Assembly (NCBI GenBank): GCA_964402995.1
Contig: CAYOEA010000008.1
Coordinates: forward strand, 17,307-81,306
Source: GCA-2686295 sp964402995
GTDB lineage: Archaea > Nanobdellota > Nanobdellia > Woesearchaeales > GCA-2686295
Direction: 5' to 3'
Length of the DNA: 64,000 nt
Shown: positions 16,990 through 25,524 of the stretch, in pieces
How the letters are laid out: the number at the start of each line of letters is the position of its first letter
How positions within the stretch are numbered: position 1 is the first letter of the stretch
Made by a program: the position numbers and the translations under genes
The notes under the pieces: model-generated
The model's database searches: none
The model's input: the letters and a program-made list of their open reading frames with translations, nothing else
What the model was told of the DNA's origin: nothing

Positions 16990-18551
16990 GTTGAAGTTAT
17001 ATAACCACGAGTTTTTGATTCAAAGAAGTGTAATTTAGGATTTAGAACATAATAAAATAATTGACTTGATTTAAGACTCCAAAATTTCACAGAGCAAGAT
17101 TGAGCATTACAAGCAGAAATATCTTCACTCACATTCCAAGAATAATCATAAGATGTAAATCCGATTAGTTGAACAAATATGGAAAAAAACAATAAAATGA
17201 TAAATAAATAAGTCCAAAACTTTTTCTTTGACATGAATTTAATAAAAGGAATTAACAAGAAAACAAGTATTGGAATTTGTTCTAAAAGTAAACGATAACC
17301 AAAAGACCAGCCGCCAAACCACTGAACATAATTTGATAAAATAATTAAAGATAATAAGAATGAAGAGAATAAAAGTAATTGAAGTACATTAATCCTTGAT
17401 AATTTATTTTTGAAAAAGAACAGCGCAGAGAATGAAAATATTAGAACTGGAGAAAAAAATAATAATCCTCTTGAAGGACTAAATAATAACGCTAAAAGAT
17501 TATGGATATTTAAACCTCCAAATCTAGAAAAATAAGCGAGATAGAAATAACCCGAACCAAATAATAAGGTCCATTCAATAGGAATAAAATTAAACATGAT
17601 AATAAAACTAAAGGAAAAAAAGAGCAAAAAGAAGAACACAATAAAAGAAATTTTTCTTTTGAGTGATGCAAAGATTTTCATAAATAAGAATCCCATAAAA
17701 AAGAATATTAAGATACAAAGAATCAAAATAAAAAACATGAATAAGAAACTCTTATCACTATAATAAGTGAATAAGTTATCTAAAATGTAAATGAATACGA
17801 AAGGTAAAGAACAAAGTAGAAAATTAGTGATCTGATTTTTATAATAAATAGCCACATAAAACGATAAGAAAAATAAAAGTGAAACCATAATAATTTTTGA
17901 AACAAAAGCGCCAGCTAAAGAAAAACCTAAATACTTAATCATGGAAGGATCATTTTCAGAGCGAGCTAAGATATAAATACTTAAAGCCACAAAGAAAATA
18001 ACAGGTGAATGATTCCAAAGATCTTGACTTAAAACAGACCAAATGCTAGTTCCAAAAGCAAAAATAGACGCAAGTAAAAAAGAATTCTTTTTTGATACAA
18101 ACACTTTTGCGGAAAGGAAAATAAATAGTGCAGAGAAAACCATTAGTATGGAAGATACAAGTTTAGCAATAAAAGGAATAAACCACTTATCAGGACTTAA
18201 ATCAGTAAATAAAGATATAAGTTTGAAAGTAGGAAAAGCCAATAAACCACTCATAATATTATTACTAACTAAAACTTGTTCTTTTAAAGTAAAAAGATAA
18301 TAAGGAGTTATAACGCCTCCTTCTTCTCTAAGATGAGATTTATCCTGCATATAATAATCAGAATATTCATTAACATACATATCGCCATCACCAGCCAAAC
18401 TTAAAGCAAGAAGGTAATGTCCTTTATTATCGGCCGCATGAATAACTCGACCATTAGCATTATAAATGATGAAAATGAAGATTAAAAAGTACAATAAAGA
18501 ATGTTTTCTAATGTGAGAAATTACTTTTTTGAAAAGTTTTTCACCATACAT
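16986..18551 (-). CDS. Polytopic GT-C-like membrane glycosyltransferase (ArnT/PMT superfamily, putative)
   Basis: This 521-residue protein has about twelve hydrophobic helices. After the first helix comes NGRVIHAADNKGHYLLALSL, an acidic first-loop motif of the kind that carries the catalytic Asp in polyprenyl-phosphate-dependent glycosyltransferases, followed by an extracytoplasmic GDGDMYVNEY segment. SPSRGLLFFSPVL around residue 365 recurs in uncharacterised bacterial homologues. It would move a sugar from a lipid carrier to a surface acceptor outside the membrane. Its gene overlaps the convergent S26 peptidase gene by 4 bp. The exact CAZy family cannot be assigned. Confidence 0.65.
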   Translation of the reverse strand: MYGEKLFKKVISHIRKHSLLYFLIFIFIIYNANGRVIHAADNKGHYLLALSLAGDGDMYVNEYSDYYMQDKSHLREEGGVITPYYLFTLKEQVLVSNNIMSGLLAFPTFKLISLFTDLSPDKWFIPFIAKLVSSILMVFSALFIFLSAKVFVSKKNSFLLASIFAFGTSIWSVLSQDLWNHSPVIFFVALSIYILARSENDPSMIKYLGFSLAGAFVSKIIMVSLLFFLSFYVAIYYKNQITNFLLCSLPFVFIYILDNLFTYYSDKSFLFMFFILILCILIFFFMGFLFMKIFASLKRKISFIVFFFLLFFSFSFIIMFNFIPIEWTLLFGSGYFYLAYFSRFGGLNIHNLLALLFSPSRGLLFFSPVLIFSFSALFFFKNKLSRINVLQLLLFSSFLLSLIILSNYVQWFGGWSFGYRLLLEQIPILVFLLIPFIKFMSKKKFWTYLFIILLFFSIFVQLIGFTSYDYSWNVSEDISACNAQSCSVKFWSLKSSQLFYYVLNPKLHFFESKTRGYITST

Positions 18552-18616
18552 AAAACTATTAGTTAGATTAATAGTTTAAAAAACTTAAGAAAATAAATTA
18601 AAAATTCTTTGAATTT

Positions 18617-18796
18617 TTACTTAACTAAGCCATAAAAACATCTTTTTGGACTATCTATCTTACCATCAGCTTTAAGATTTTTACAAGCTTTACTAACATC
18701 GTCCTTACTAAGACCGCTAATTTCTACAATTTGACCAGGTCTTAAAGGTTTTTCTGCTTTTTTTAATGCATCTAATACTTTAATTTCATTTGACAT
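18617..18796 (-). CDS. Small winged-helix DNA-binding protein, 59 residues
   Basis: The ATG at 18796 is preceded by a good Shine-Dalgarno (GGTGA, 6 bp spacing). The product, MSNEIKVLDALKKAEKPLRP then GQIVEISGLSKDDVSKACKNL, has the helix-turn-helix layout of small archaeal winged-helix regulators: a first helix, a turn at PLRPG, a recognition helix at SKDDVSKACKNL and a wing ending CFYGLV. It stands alone between the GT-C gene and the tRNA fragment at 18873. Its target is unknown. Self-regulation or control of the divergent lipoprotein cassette is possible, but nothing in the sequence shows it. Confidence 0.75.
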   Translation of the reverse strand: MSNEIKVLDALKKAEKPLRPGQIVEISGLSKDDVSKACKNLKADGKIDSPKRCFYGLVK

Positions 18797-18872
18797 TTAA
18801 AATCACCTAGAAATAATAAAAATAATTTCTTTTTAAAAATTTTTATTTTAGAAGAATTATAGGATGAATAGT

Positions 18873-18890
18873 AATGAGCCTGCGGAGATT
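18873..18890 (-). repeat. Detached copy of the tRNA-Ile 3' end (attachment-site-like)
   Basis: Eighteen bases here are identical to 20502-20519, the 3' acceptor and T-arm end of tRNA-Ile, and a similar AGGAT lies a few bases to the left in both places. The rest of the tRNA is missing. A short copy of a tRNA 3' end 1.6 kb from the gene is the usual footprint of site-specific integration; the bracketed DNA holds one lipoprotein gene and no integrase. Confidence 0.7.
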
Positions 18891-18966
18891 ATTCTTAGAA
18901 TCAATGTATTGAGTTGTTTGTATCACTAATTACTTAAATTCTTTTTTAAAATAAAAACATACAGAT

Positions 18967-20313
18967 TTATCTTCCACAAAATGGATCGTAATAATCAAAA
19001 GTAACTGTTTTGGATTTTTTGTCAATGCTCTTTACACTTAAACCACCATAGTGCATAACTCCTGTACCGTATGATAAAGAATCCATTTGAAATCCATTTT
19101 TTAAAATAACCATACTTGGAAAATCATATATTTCTGTTAGTATCCATTCGCCTTGAGAAGCACCCACAGGTACTCTATCTCCGATTTTAATATCTTCAAA
19201 GATTTGACATGTTTCTCCTTTAAAGAGTATGTCTGATTTAGCAACATCTTTTATTGAGAAAATATAGTAAGGAGTCTTTGAATTGACGATTTCATCGAAG
19301 CATATTTGAAAGTCACCTTGACCTTCTTTTTTTTCCACAGATATACAGTCGCCAGGACTTATATTATGTGGTTTTTTATTTATCTTAAAATATAATGATT
19401 CTTCGAAATCCTTAGTGACTATATAATTTATCCCATCTGCCATAAACTTGGTTTTTTGGTTCTCACCCAGTATCAACTGGTCATAGTCTAAAATCTCAAT
19501 ATTTTTTTCTATGTTGAATATTTTCCCTTGAGGGGTTGTCAGTTTAATATCGATAATGTTATCTCCAAGTTTCAAGCTTTCACTTGGAATTATGGTTGAG
19601 TAGTATAATGTTCGCCCATTAGTTTTATAATTCTTTGAACTAATTGTATTACCTTCTATACTGGCTTCCATTGAAGAACCTTCTGCATTTTTTGCAAAAA
19701 CTGCGGAAATACTTATAGTCATAGGATGACCATAGTTCATAATACATAGGCCATCAGTATTTGTTCCGCTAGGATATTTTTCACAAGAGAAACTTAAATC
19801 ATAGTCAAAATTAGGCCTTAGATTGGAACAATTATTTGTGGTGAAATTGTACAGGCGTAATGTTCCTTTACTGCTTTTATGATTGAATTGAATGAACGAA
19901 TCATAGTCTAATATTTGTATAGAGTAGTCATCTGTCAAAGGATAAATTTTATCAGAATATAACGGTATGAACCCAAAGTCAAAAACTCCTTTAAGGAATC
20001 TAAAATACATCACATCTTGATGTTGAACCCAAAGATTAACTTGTTTATCCAGATCCCAGTTGATAGTTTGATTAAAATATATATCCTTATAGCAAGAAGA
20101 TATATTAAACGGAAGTTCTTTAGGTTTTGTTGTATTAATTTCTTTAGAATTTGTTATGTTAATTTCTTCAGAATTATTCTTGAGGAATTCAGAAACTGTA
20201 AGATTTTCAGTCTCTGTGAAGTTGATTGTAGTATTAGAATCAATGAGCATTTCATTTTCACAAGCTACTAATACTAAAAGAAAAACAAGCAAGATGATGG
20301 AAATGATTTTCAT
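18967..20313 (-). CDS. Putative lipoprotein of unknown function, 448 residues
   Basis: The N-terminus is a lipoprotein signal: MKIISIILLVFLLVLVACEN, with Cys18 in an LVAC lipobox. It is followed by a Thr/Asn/Glu-rich linker (20-70) and a soluble extracellular region with Ig-like elements (ISISAVFAKNAEG, LGDNIIDIKL) and eight scattered cysteines. A TATA box (TTTATATA complement at 20336-20343) lies 23-30 bp before the ATG, so transcription is probably leaderless. The gene is alone between two copies of the tRNA-Ile 3' end and seems to be the cargo of a small cassette. No family is recognised. Confidence 0.7.
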   Translation of the reverse strand: MKIISIILLVFLLVLVACENEMLIDSNTTINFTETENLTVSEFLKNNSEEINITNSKEINTTKPKELPFNISSCYKDIYFNQTINWDLDKQVNLWVQHQDVMYFRFLKGVFDFGFIPLYSDKIYPLTDDYSIQILDYDSFIQFNHKSSKGTLRLYNFTTNNCSNLRPNFDYDLSFSCEKYPSGTNTDGLCIMNYGHPMTISISAVFAKNAEGSSMEASIEGNTISSKNYKTNGRTLYYSTIIPSESLKLGDNIIDIKLTTPQGKIFNIEKNIEILDYDQLILGENQKTKFMADGINYIVTKDFEESLYFKINKKPHNISPGDCISVEKKEGQGDFQICFDEIVNSKTPYYIFSIKDVAKSDILFKGETCQIFEDIKIGDRVPVGASQGEWILTEIYDFPSMVILKNGFQMDSLSYGTGVMHYGGLSVKSIDKKSKTVTFDYYDPFCGR

Positions 20314-20335
20314 AGAACATATTGTGGGACAAAAG

Positions 20336-20343
20336 TATATAAA
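20336..20343 (-). promoter_or_regulatory. TATA box of the lipoprotein gene
   Basis: The minus strand reads TTTATATA about 23-30 bp before the ATG at 20313, the spacing expected for an archaeal TATA box driving a leaderless transcript. Confidence 0.6.
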
Positions 20344-20503
20344 TGTTTTCGAAGCAAATATTGTATTATAGATTGATTCTAAATTGTAACTTTACTTAGA
20401 ATAATTCAATATACTCTAAACTTTATTGCGCATTCATACACATGATTTTGAGAGCTATCTTTTAAAAGAGTACTTTTCTCGTCGAGTACAGAAGGATTAG
20501 GAA

Positions 20504-20577
20504 TGAGCCTGCGGAGATTTGAACTCCGGACCACTCGATTATCAGTCGAGCACTCTACCAGGCTAAGCTACAGGCTC
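20504..20577 (-). tRNA. tRNA-Ile (anticodon GAT)
   Basis: The cloverleaf reads cleanly on the minus strand: a 7-bp acceptor GAGCCTG/CAGGCTC, a D-arm with GCTTAGCCTGGTAGAGT, a 5-bp anticodon stem CTCGA/TCGAG around loop CTGATAA (anticodon GAT), variable loop TGGTC, and a T-arm CGGAG TTCAAAT CTCCG. Discriminator A, with no encoded CCA. Copies of its 3' end (18873) and its 5' end (three times in the adjacent 80-bp repeats) make it a rearrangement hot spot. Confidence 0.95.
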
Positions 20578-20826
20578 ATATTGGTTATTGATTCGTAAGA
20601 CCTTGTGTCTTACTTAAGCGCAGCAAAAACGAATGCGTGTCGTTTTGCTACAGGCTCATATTGGTTATTGATTCGTAAGACCTTGTGTCTTACTTAAGCG
20701 CAGCACAAACGAATGCGTGTCGTTTTGCTACAGGCTCATATTGGTTATTGGTTCGTAAGACCTTGTGTCTTACTTAAGCGCAGCACAAACGAATGCGTGT
20801 CGTTTTGCTACAGGCTCATATTGGTT
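20567..20826. repeat. 80-bp tandem repeats (3.25 copies) each carrying the first 11 nt of tRNA-Ile
   Basis: Units start at 20567, 20647 and 20727, with a 20-bp partial unit at 20807. Copies differ at two or three positions. On the minus strand each unit contains GAGCCTGTAGC, the exact 5' end of tRNA-Ile, so the array is a series of tRNA stubs leading into the true gene. Each unit also encodes two hairpins: GTAAGAC/GTCTTAC around a 5-nt loop, and a roughly 10-bp stem ending TCGTTTTGCT. The array fills the gap between tRNA-Asn and tRNA-Ile and would lie within a joint tRNA precursor. Confidence 0.92.
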
Positions 20827-20854
20827 TATTTTATGCTTGATTATTGTAAAAGAG

Positions 20855-20926
<72 letters not shown>

Positions 20927-21064
20927 ATATATCTTATTTTGTCAAATAATTAGAATAAAGAACTAAATTTTTGTTTATATATTTTTCTAATATTAAACTA
21001 GAATCTGAATAAATGATTACAGATAAGAGAAAGATTTTTATTTAAAGAAAAAACTTAATATTTT

Positions 21065-21286
21065 ATGAGGAGAAAAATCACTTTTTTAATCTTATTCACC
21101 ATTATTCTAGCACAAACAACTAGTGCTTATATTGACCCAGGCACTGGGGGTGCGATTATAAACTCAATATCTCCTATTGCAACTGCAATTATTGCTGCAA
21201 TTGCCGCGTTCTTTGTTAAATTTTTTTTCAAACCTATTAAAAATTTCTTCAAACGAATTTGGGGGATTATTTTTAACAAAAAATGA
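21065..21286 (+). CDS. Small exported YIDPGTG-motif protein
   Basis: This 73-residue protein starts with a signal-like segment (MRRKITFLILFTIILAQTTS), then carries YIDPGTGGAIINSI, a motif seen at the mature N-terminus of small proteins in exopolysaccharide loci, one membrane helix (about 37-56) and a basic aromatic tail (FFKPIKNFFKRIWG). It is the first gene of an operon: its stop overlaps the ATG of the phosphodiesterase gene (ATGA), and that gene overlaps cysD the same way. A helper or anchor for the phosphodiesterase is a reasonable inference; no activity is known for the family. Confidence 0.7.
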   Translation: MRRKITFLILFTIILAQTTSAYIDPGTGGAIINSISPIATAIIAAIAAFFVKFFFKPIKNFFKRIWGIIFNKK

Positions 21287-23112
21287 GTTCAAAATTCGAT
21301 AAAGTTCTTCTTATTGGAATTGATGGTATGGATCCTAGAGTTATTAAAGAATTAGCTAAAAAAAATAAAATTCCTAATTTTAAAAAATTATTAGATAATA
21401 ATAGTTTTTCAGAATTAGAAACTAGTAATCCGCCTCAAAGTCCAGTTGCATGGACTAGTATTGCAACAGGTGTAAATCCTGGTAAACACAATATTTTTGA
21501 CTTCATAAGAATTAATAAAGATAATTATTTACCAGAACTTTCATTAACAAAATCTAGTCAGGGTATTCTAAAAACTAATTATGATTCATTTATTGATTCT
21601 GAGTCTTTTTGGAAAACATTATCTAATAACGGCATTCCTGTGTGTGTTATTAGGTGGCCTTTAAGTTTTCCTGCAAAAGAAATAAATGGTAAACTTTTAT
21701 CAGGTCTTGGTGTTCCTGACATTAAAGGTTTATTAAACAGTTATACTTTTTACACTTCTAAATCTAAAGTAAATAATTCTAAAAAAGTTAAACTTGTCCA
21801 AGTTAATGATAAAATTATAAAAACTGAAATTATTGGTCCAAGAGTAAAAACAAAAAATGGATTTAAAAATTTGAGTGTTCCATTAAATATTTCTATTAAA
21901 GATAAACACGCGTTATTAAATATTAATTACAATAATAAAAATAACCGTAATAATATCAAAGTATTACATGATACTTGGAGTGAGTGGATTAATATAGAAT
22001 TTAAAATAGGATTATTTAAGAAAATCAATGGTATTTTCAAAGTTTACATTTCAAGTTTAAATCCTTTTGAAATGTTTATGACCTCAATACAAACAAATCC
22101 TTTAAAATCATCATTAGATATTAGTTATCCTAAAAGTTATTCTTCTAATTTAGCAAAAAAATTCGGTTTATTTTATACTTTAGGAATGCCAGAAGAAACA
22201 GATGCTTTTATGGATGGAAAACTTTCAAAGAAAGCATTCTTAAAACAAGTTGATGATATTGAAAAAGAAAGAGAACAATTATTTTGGTATGAATTTGATA
22301 ATTTTAAACAAGAAGATAAATCATTATTCTCGTTCGTATTTGACTCGTCAGATAGACTTCAACACTTATTTTGGGAAGAAAAAAATATTTTAAAAAAAGA
22401 ATTTAAAATAAATAAGGTAATTGAAGATTATTATATAAAAAAAGATTTATTTATTGCTAAAGTATTAACTAAGCTTCCAAAAAAAACTTTATTAATTATT
22501 TTATCAGATCATGGATTTACTTCTTTTGAAAAATCTGTAAATATAAATACTTGGTTAGTAAATGAGGGTTTTATGAATTTATATGATGGTGATTTTAAAA
22601 CTGGTGAAAAAGGAGCTCTTTTCCAAGATGTAAATTGGTCTAATACTAGCGCATACTCTGTTGGTTTTAATAGTTTATATCTTAATATTAAAAATAGAGA
22701 ATCTAAAGGAATTATAGTTAACAAAACTAATTTAATTAAAGAACTCATCTTCAGACTTGAAGAATTAAAAGATGAAGAAACAGGAAAATCTGTAATTCAC
22801 AAAATTTACAAAAGTGAAGATATTTACAATGGAAAAAATCTTGCTAATGCTCCAGATTTAATTATTGGTTTTAAACCAGGTTATAGAATGTCTTGGGAAA
22901 ACGCAATTGGAGGATTTAGTAAACAAACTATTGAACTTAATAAAAAGAAATGGAAAGGTGATCATTTAATCGATTACTCTTTTGTTCCAGGAGTATTATT
23001 CTCAAACATAAAACTTAAAAAGAAATCTTACTCTCAAAAAGATATTGCAGCAACAATTACTAATGCACTAAATATTAATCACGAGTATGAAGGAAAATCA
23101 ATTTTAAAATGA
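21283..23112 (+). CDS. Alkaline-phosphatase-superfamily phosphodiesterase/nucleotide pyrophosphatase-like
   Basis: This 609-residue enzyme has the phosphodiesterase layout: LLIGIDGMDPRV (metal Asp at 11), the nucleophile region PPQSPVAWTSIATGVNPGKH (around residue 60, with Ser or Thr in place of formylglycine Cys), a distal metal site FVFDSSDRLQHLFW (about 345) and ILSDHGFTSF (about 405), and a final KGDHLIDYSF His (about 565). No signal peptide is seen; it may act in the cytosol or through the small YIDPGTG protein. Translational coupling to cysD suggests a shared pathway that transfers or removes a charged group on surface glycans. Substrate unknown. Confidence 0.78.
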   Translation: MSSKFDKVLLIGIDGMDPRVIKELAKKNKIPNFKKLLDNNSFSELETSNPPQSPVAWTSIATGVNPGKHNIFDFIRINKDNYLPELSLTKSSQGILKTNYDSFIDSESFWKTLSNNGIPVCVIRWPLSFPAKEINGKLLSGLGVPDIKGLLNSYTFYTSKSKVNNSKKVKLVQVNDKIIKTEIIGPRVKTKNGFKNLSVPLNISIKDKHALLNINYNNKNNRNNIKVLHDTWSEWINIEFKIGLFKKINGIFKVYISSLNPFEMFMTSIQTNPLKSSLDISYPKSYSSNLAKKFGLFYTLGMPEETDAFMDGKLSKKAFLKQVDDIEKEREQLFWYEFDNFKQEDKSLFSFVFDSSDRLQHLFWEEKNILKKEFKINKVIEDYYIKKDLFIAKVLTKLPKKTLLIILSDHGFTSFEKSVNINTWLVNEGFMNLYDGDFKTGEKGALFQDVNWSNTSAYSVGFNSLYLNIKNRESKGIIVNKTNLIKELIFRLEELKDEETGKSVIHKIYKSEDIYNGKNLANAPDLIIGFKPGYRMSWENAIGGFSKQTIELNKKKWKGDHLIDYSFVPGVLFSNIKLKKKSYSQKDIAATITNALNINHEYEGKSILK

Positions 23113-23963
23113 CTGATTTAAAAGAATTAGAGAATAAAAGTGTATTCATTATGAGAGAAGTTCTTAATAAATTTAAGAATCCTGCAATTCTTTGGAGTAT
23201 AGGAAAAGATTCAACCACTATGCTTTGGTTATGTAAACAAGCATTCTTTGGAAAGATTCCATTTCCAGTTATTCATATTGATACAGGTTATAAATTTAAA
23301 GAAATTTATGAATTTAGAGATAAATATGCGAAAGAGTGGAATTTAGATTTAAAAATAATAACTAATGAAGAAGCAGATAAAAAAGGAATCACCCCAGATA
23401 AAGGAAAATTTGAATGTTGTAATGCACGTAAAACTGAAGCATTAAAAAAATATGTTGAAAAAAATAAAATTGATGCTCTTATTGTAGGTATAAGAAGAGA
23501 TGAACATGGAGTTAGAAATAAAGAAAGATATTTTTCTCCAAGAGATAAAGAATTTAAATGGAATATAGTTGAAGAAAAAAAGAATAGAGAAGAAGGCGAT
23601 AGTCCTTTTAATGCATTACAAGATGTAGAATTCTCAGGCTGGGATATTTTTGCAAGTGATTTTGGAACTGAAACTGATCATGTTAGAATTCATCCAATAC
23701 TTCATTGGAATGAATTTGAAATATGGGATTACATTGAGAAAGAAAATATTCCAATGGTAAATTTATATTTAGCCAAAAATAATGAACGTTATAGAAGTAT
23801 AGGTTGTGAATGTTGTTGCATGCCAACAAAATCAAAAGCAAATACTATAAAAAAAATAGTTAAAGAACTTAAAACTACAAAAGACCAAGAAAGAGATGGT
23901 AGAGCTCAAGATAAAGAAAGCGGTAATACGATGCAAAAATTAAGAAGCCTTGGTTATATGTGA
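23109..23963 (+). CDS. cysD: Sulfate adenylyltransferase subunit 2-like (CysD), without CysN
   Basis: This 284-residue ATP-pyrophosphatase-fold enzyme has the PP-loop WSIGKDSTTM (residues 30-39), HIDTGYKFKEIYEFRD, GIRRDEHGVRNKERYFSPRD and the CysD-type end ERDGRAQDKESGNTMQKLRSLGYM (split here by position: Gly-Arg-Ala-Gln core then LRSLGYM). CysD makes adenosine 5'-phosphosulfate, normally with the GTPase CysN. No CysN, CysC or sulfotransferase is visible in the window. The gene closes an operon with a phosphodiesterase. It could supply activated sulfate for surface sulfation, or it may have adopted another adenylation or thiolation reaction. Confidence 0.82.
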   Translation: MTDLKELENKSVFIMREVLNKFKNPAILWSIGKDSTTMLWLCKQAFFGKIPFPVIHIDTGYKFKEIYEFRDKYAKEWNLDLKIITNEEADKKGITPDKGKFECCNARKTEALKKYVEKNKIDALIVGIRRDEHGVRNKERYFSPRDKEFKWNIVEEKKNREEGDSPFNALQDVEFSGWDIFASDFGTETDHVRIHPILHWNEFEIWDYIEKENIPMVNLYLAKNNERYRSIGCECCCMPTKSKANTIKKIVKELKTTKDQERDGRAQDKESGNTMQKLRSLGYM

Positions 23964-24039
23964 ATCATAAATAATTAAAATAAAATTCTAATATTAAATC
24001 TAAGATAAGTTTTTAAATAATATGCTTATCTGTTATTAA

Positions 24040-25524
24040 ATGCTAAAAACTAAAAATAATTTATTTATTAAATATCTTTTAGTTATAATAATAGCAATCA
24101 TAATATTTCCTTTAATTACGGCATTTCTATTTGAAGGAAGTTCTTTTACTCAAAAACTATTAAATTCATATAAATTTCATGAATTAAGTATAATAATTTG
24201 CGCTGCTTTAGGTTTATTTCTTTTTTTAGCAAAAAAAAAGTTTAAAATAAAAAAAATAAAAAAGAAAGATAAAGAAAAGAAAGAAATTAAATTAAGAATA
24301 TTCTTAATGATTATATCAATAATCTTAATTCTAATTAGTATAAATGCATACAGTGAAATTAATTCTTTTTTAAGTAAAGATATTAGCTTAGATAAAAATA
24401 ATGAAAATAAATTATTGATTGATAACGAAATGTGGTTGAATATACCTATTTTAGAAAATAAATTACTTTTAGATGAAATTTTCATTAATGGTTTTGATTC
24501 TGAAAATAAAGAATTTAAAAAAACTATTTATCTAAAAAAAATACCTGCAAATCCTCAAATTGAATGGTTTGGTTCATGGCATGGAAATTTATTTAATGAT
24601 AATGTGTTTAATCCTAATGTTGAAATATTTTTAAAAATTAACGATAAAAACTATAATGTTAGCAAACAATATTCAGCATTAAAGGAATTCGAACAAGTTC
24701 TTATAATTCAAAATATTTCAACAAAAGATTTGGTGATAGGTCTAAATAACGTTTCAATATTTATTACTAATAAAGGTGGAATTGGAGAAGATATTGGGGT
24801 TTTAACTTTAAAAGATTTTGATAATGATAATTCTTATATTAAAAATCAAGATGAATTCCTAAAATTAGAATCACAAGAATTTCTAATTTTCATAAAAGAG
24901 GACAGTAGTTTTCTAAATAAAATTGTTTTCAAACTTAGTTTTATATTTAAGATTTTAAGTTTAATATTATTAATACTGGCTATTTTCGGATTACAAATAT
25001 TTAAAGAAAATTTTAGTGAAGTAAAATTAGAATTATTATTTTCATTTGTAATTAGTTATTTAATAGGATTATTTTATATTTTTTCAAACAATGCAGAAAA
25101 AGTAATTTCTGAATTAACAACATTCATTGTTTATCTATTATTAAGAATTACAACTTTCCCAGCAGGAATAAGTCTTAATATGAATGAGAGTTCTATAATT
25201 TTGAATGAGTTTAAAGCTAATGTAGCGGCTGATTCATCAGGAGTTTCACATATGTTTTTGTTCTTGATTGCATTTAATATTATACTTATAACTATGTGGG
25301 ATGATATTAAATTTAAAAAAAGTTTGAAATTTCAAATAATAGGTTTAATTGGAATTTTTTTATTAAACGCAATCAGTATTTATCTTCAAACATTAATGAA
25401 ATATTTTAAATTAGAAAAACTAAATAGTTTAACAGAATACATTCCAATAATATTGTTTATGATTTTCTTCGTATTTTTTTGGGATTATGTTTTAAAAAGA
25501 ATAAGTAAAAATGAAAAAGAATAG
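24040..25524 (+). CDS. Archaeosortase paralogue lacking all three catalytic residues
   Basis: This 494-residue protein aligns by eye over its whole length with the archaeosortase at 6555. The extracytoplasmic insert is recognisable (FKKTIYLKKIPANPQIEW against FKKIAYLDKIPENAQIVW), and the C-terminal membrane core keeps NAISIYL and LNSLTEY. The triad positions read Ser399 (in ADSSGVS), Ser446 (S in NAIS) and Thr465, instead of Cys, Arg and His; the 47-residue distance between the first two positions is the same in both proteins. The frame is intact, behind a TTTTTAAATAAT box at about 24010, and its end overlaps the sulfatase-like gene by 14 bp. It is probably a non-catalytic binding or scaffold protein. 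Confidence 0.75.
   Translation: MLKTKNNLFIKYLLVIIIAIIIFPLITAFLFEGSSFTQKLLNSYKFHELSIIICAALGLFLFLAKKKFKIKKIKKKDKEKKEIKLRIFLMIISIILILISINAYSEINSFLSKDISLDKNNENKLLIDNEMWLNIPILENKLLLDEIFINGFDSENKEFKKTIYLKKIPANPQIEWFGSWHGNLFNDNVFNPNVEIFLKINDKNYNVSKQYSALKEFEQVLIIQNISTKDLVIGLNNVSIFITNKGGIGEDIGVLTLKDFDNDNSYIKNQDEFLKLESQEFLIFIKEDSSFLNKIVFKLSFIFKILSLILLILAIFGLQIFKENFSEVKLELLFSFVISYLIGLFYIFSNNAEKVISELTTFIVYLLLRITTFPAGISLNMNESSIILNEFKANVAADSSGVSHMFLFLIAFNIILITMWDDIKFKKSLKFQIIGLIGIFLLNAISIYLQTLMKYFKLEKLNSLTEYIPIILFMIFFVFFWDYVLKRISKNEKE

Noticed and set aside
20567..20826. CRISPR array
   Set aside because: The units are 80 bp and almost identical along their whole length, with no variable spacers; they are plain tandem repeats that include a tRNA stub.
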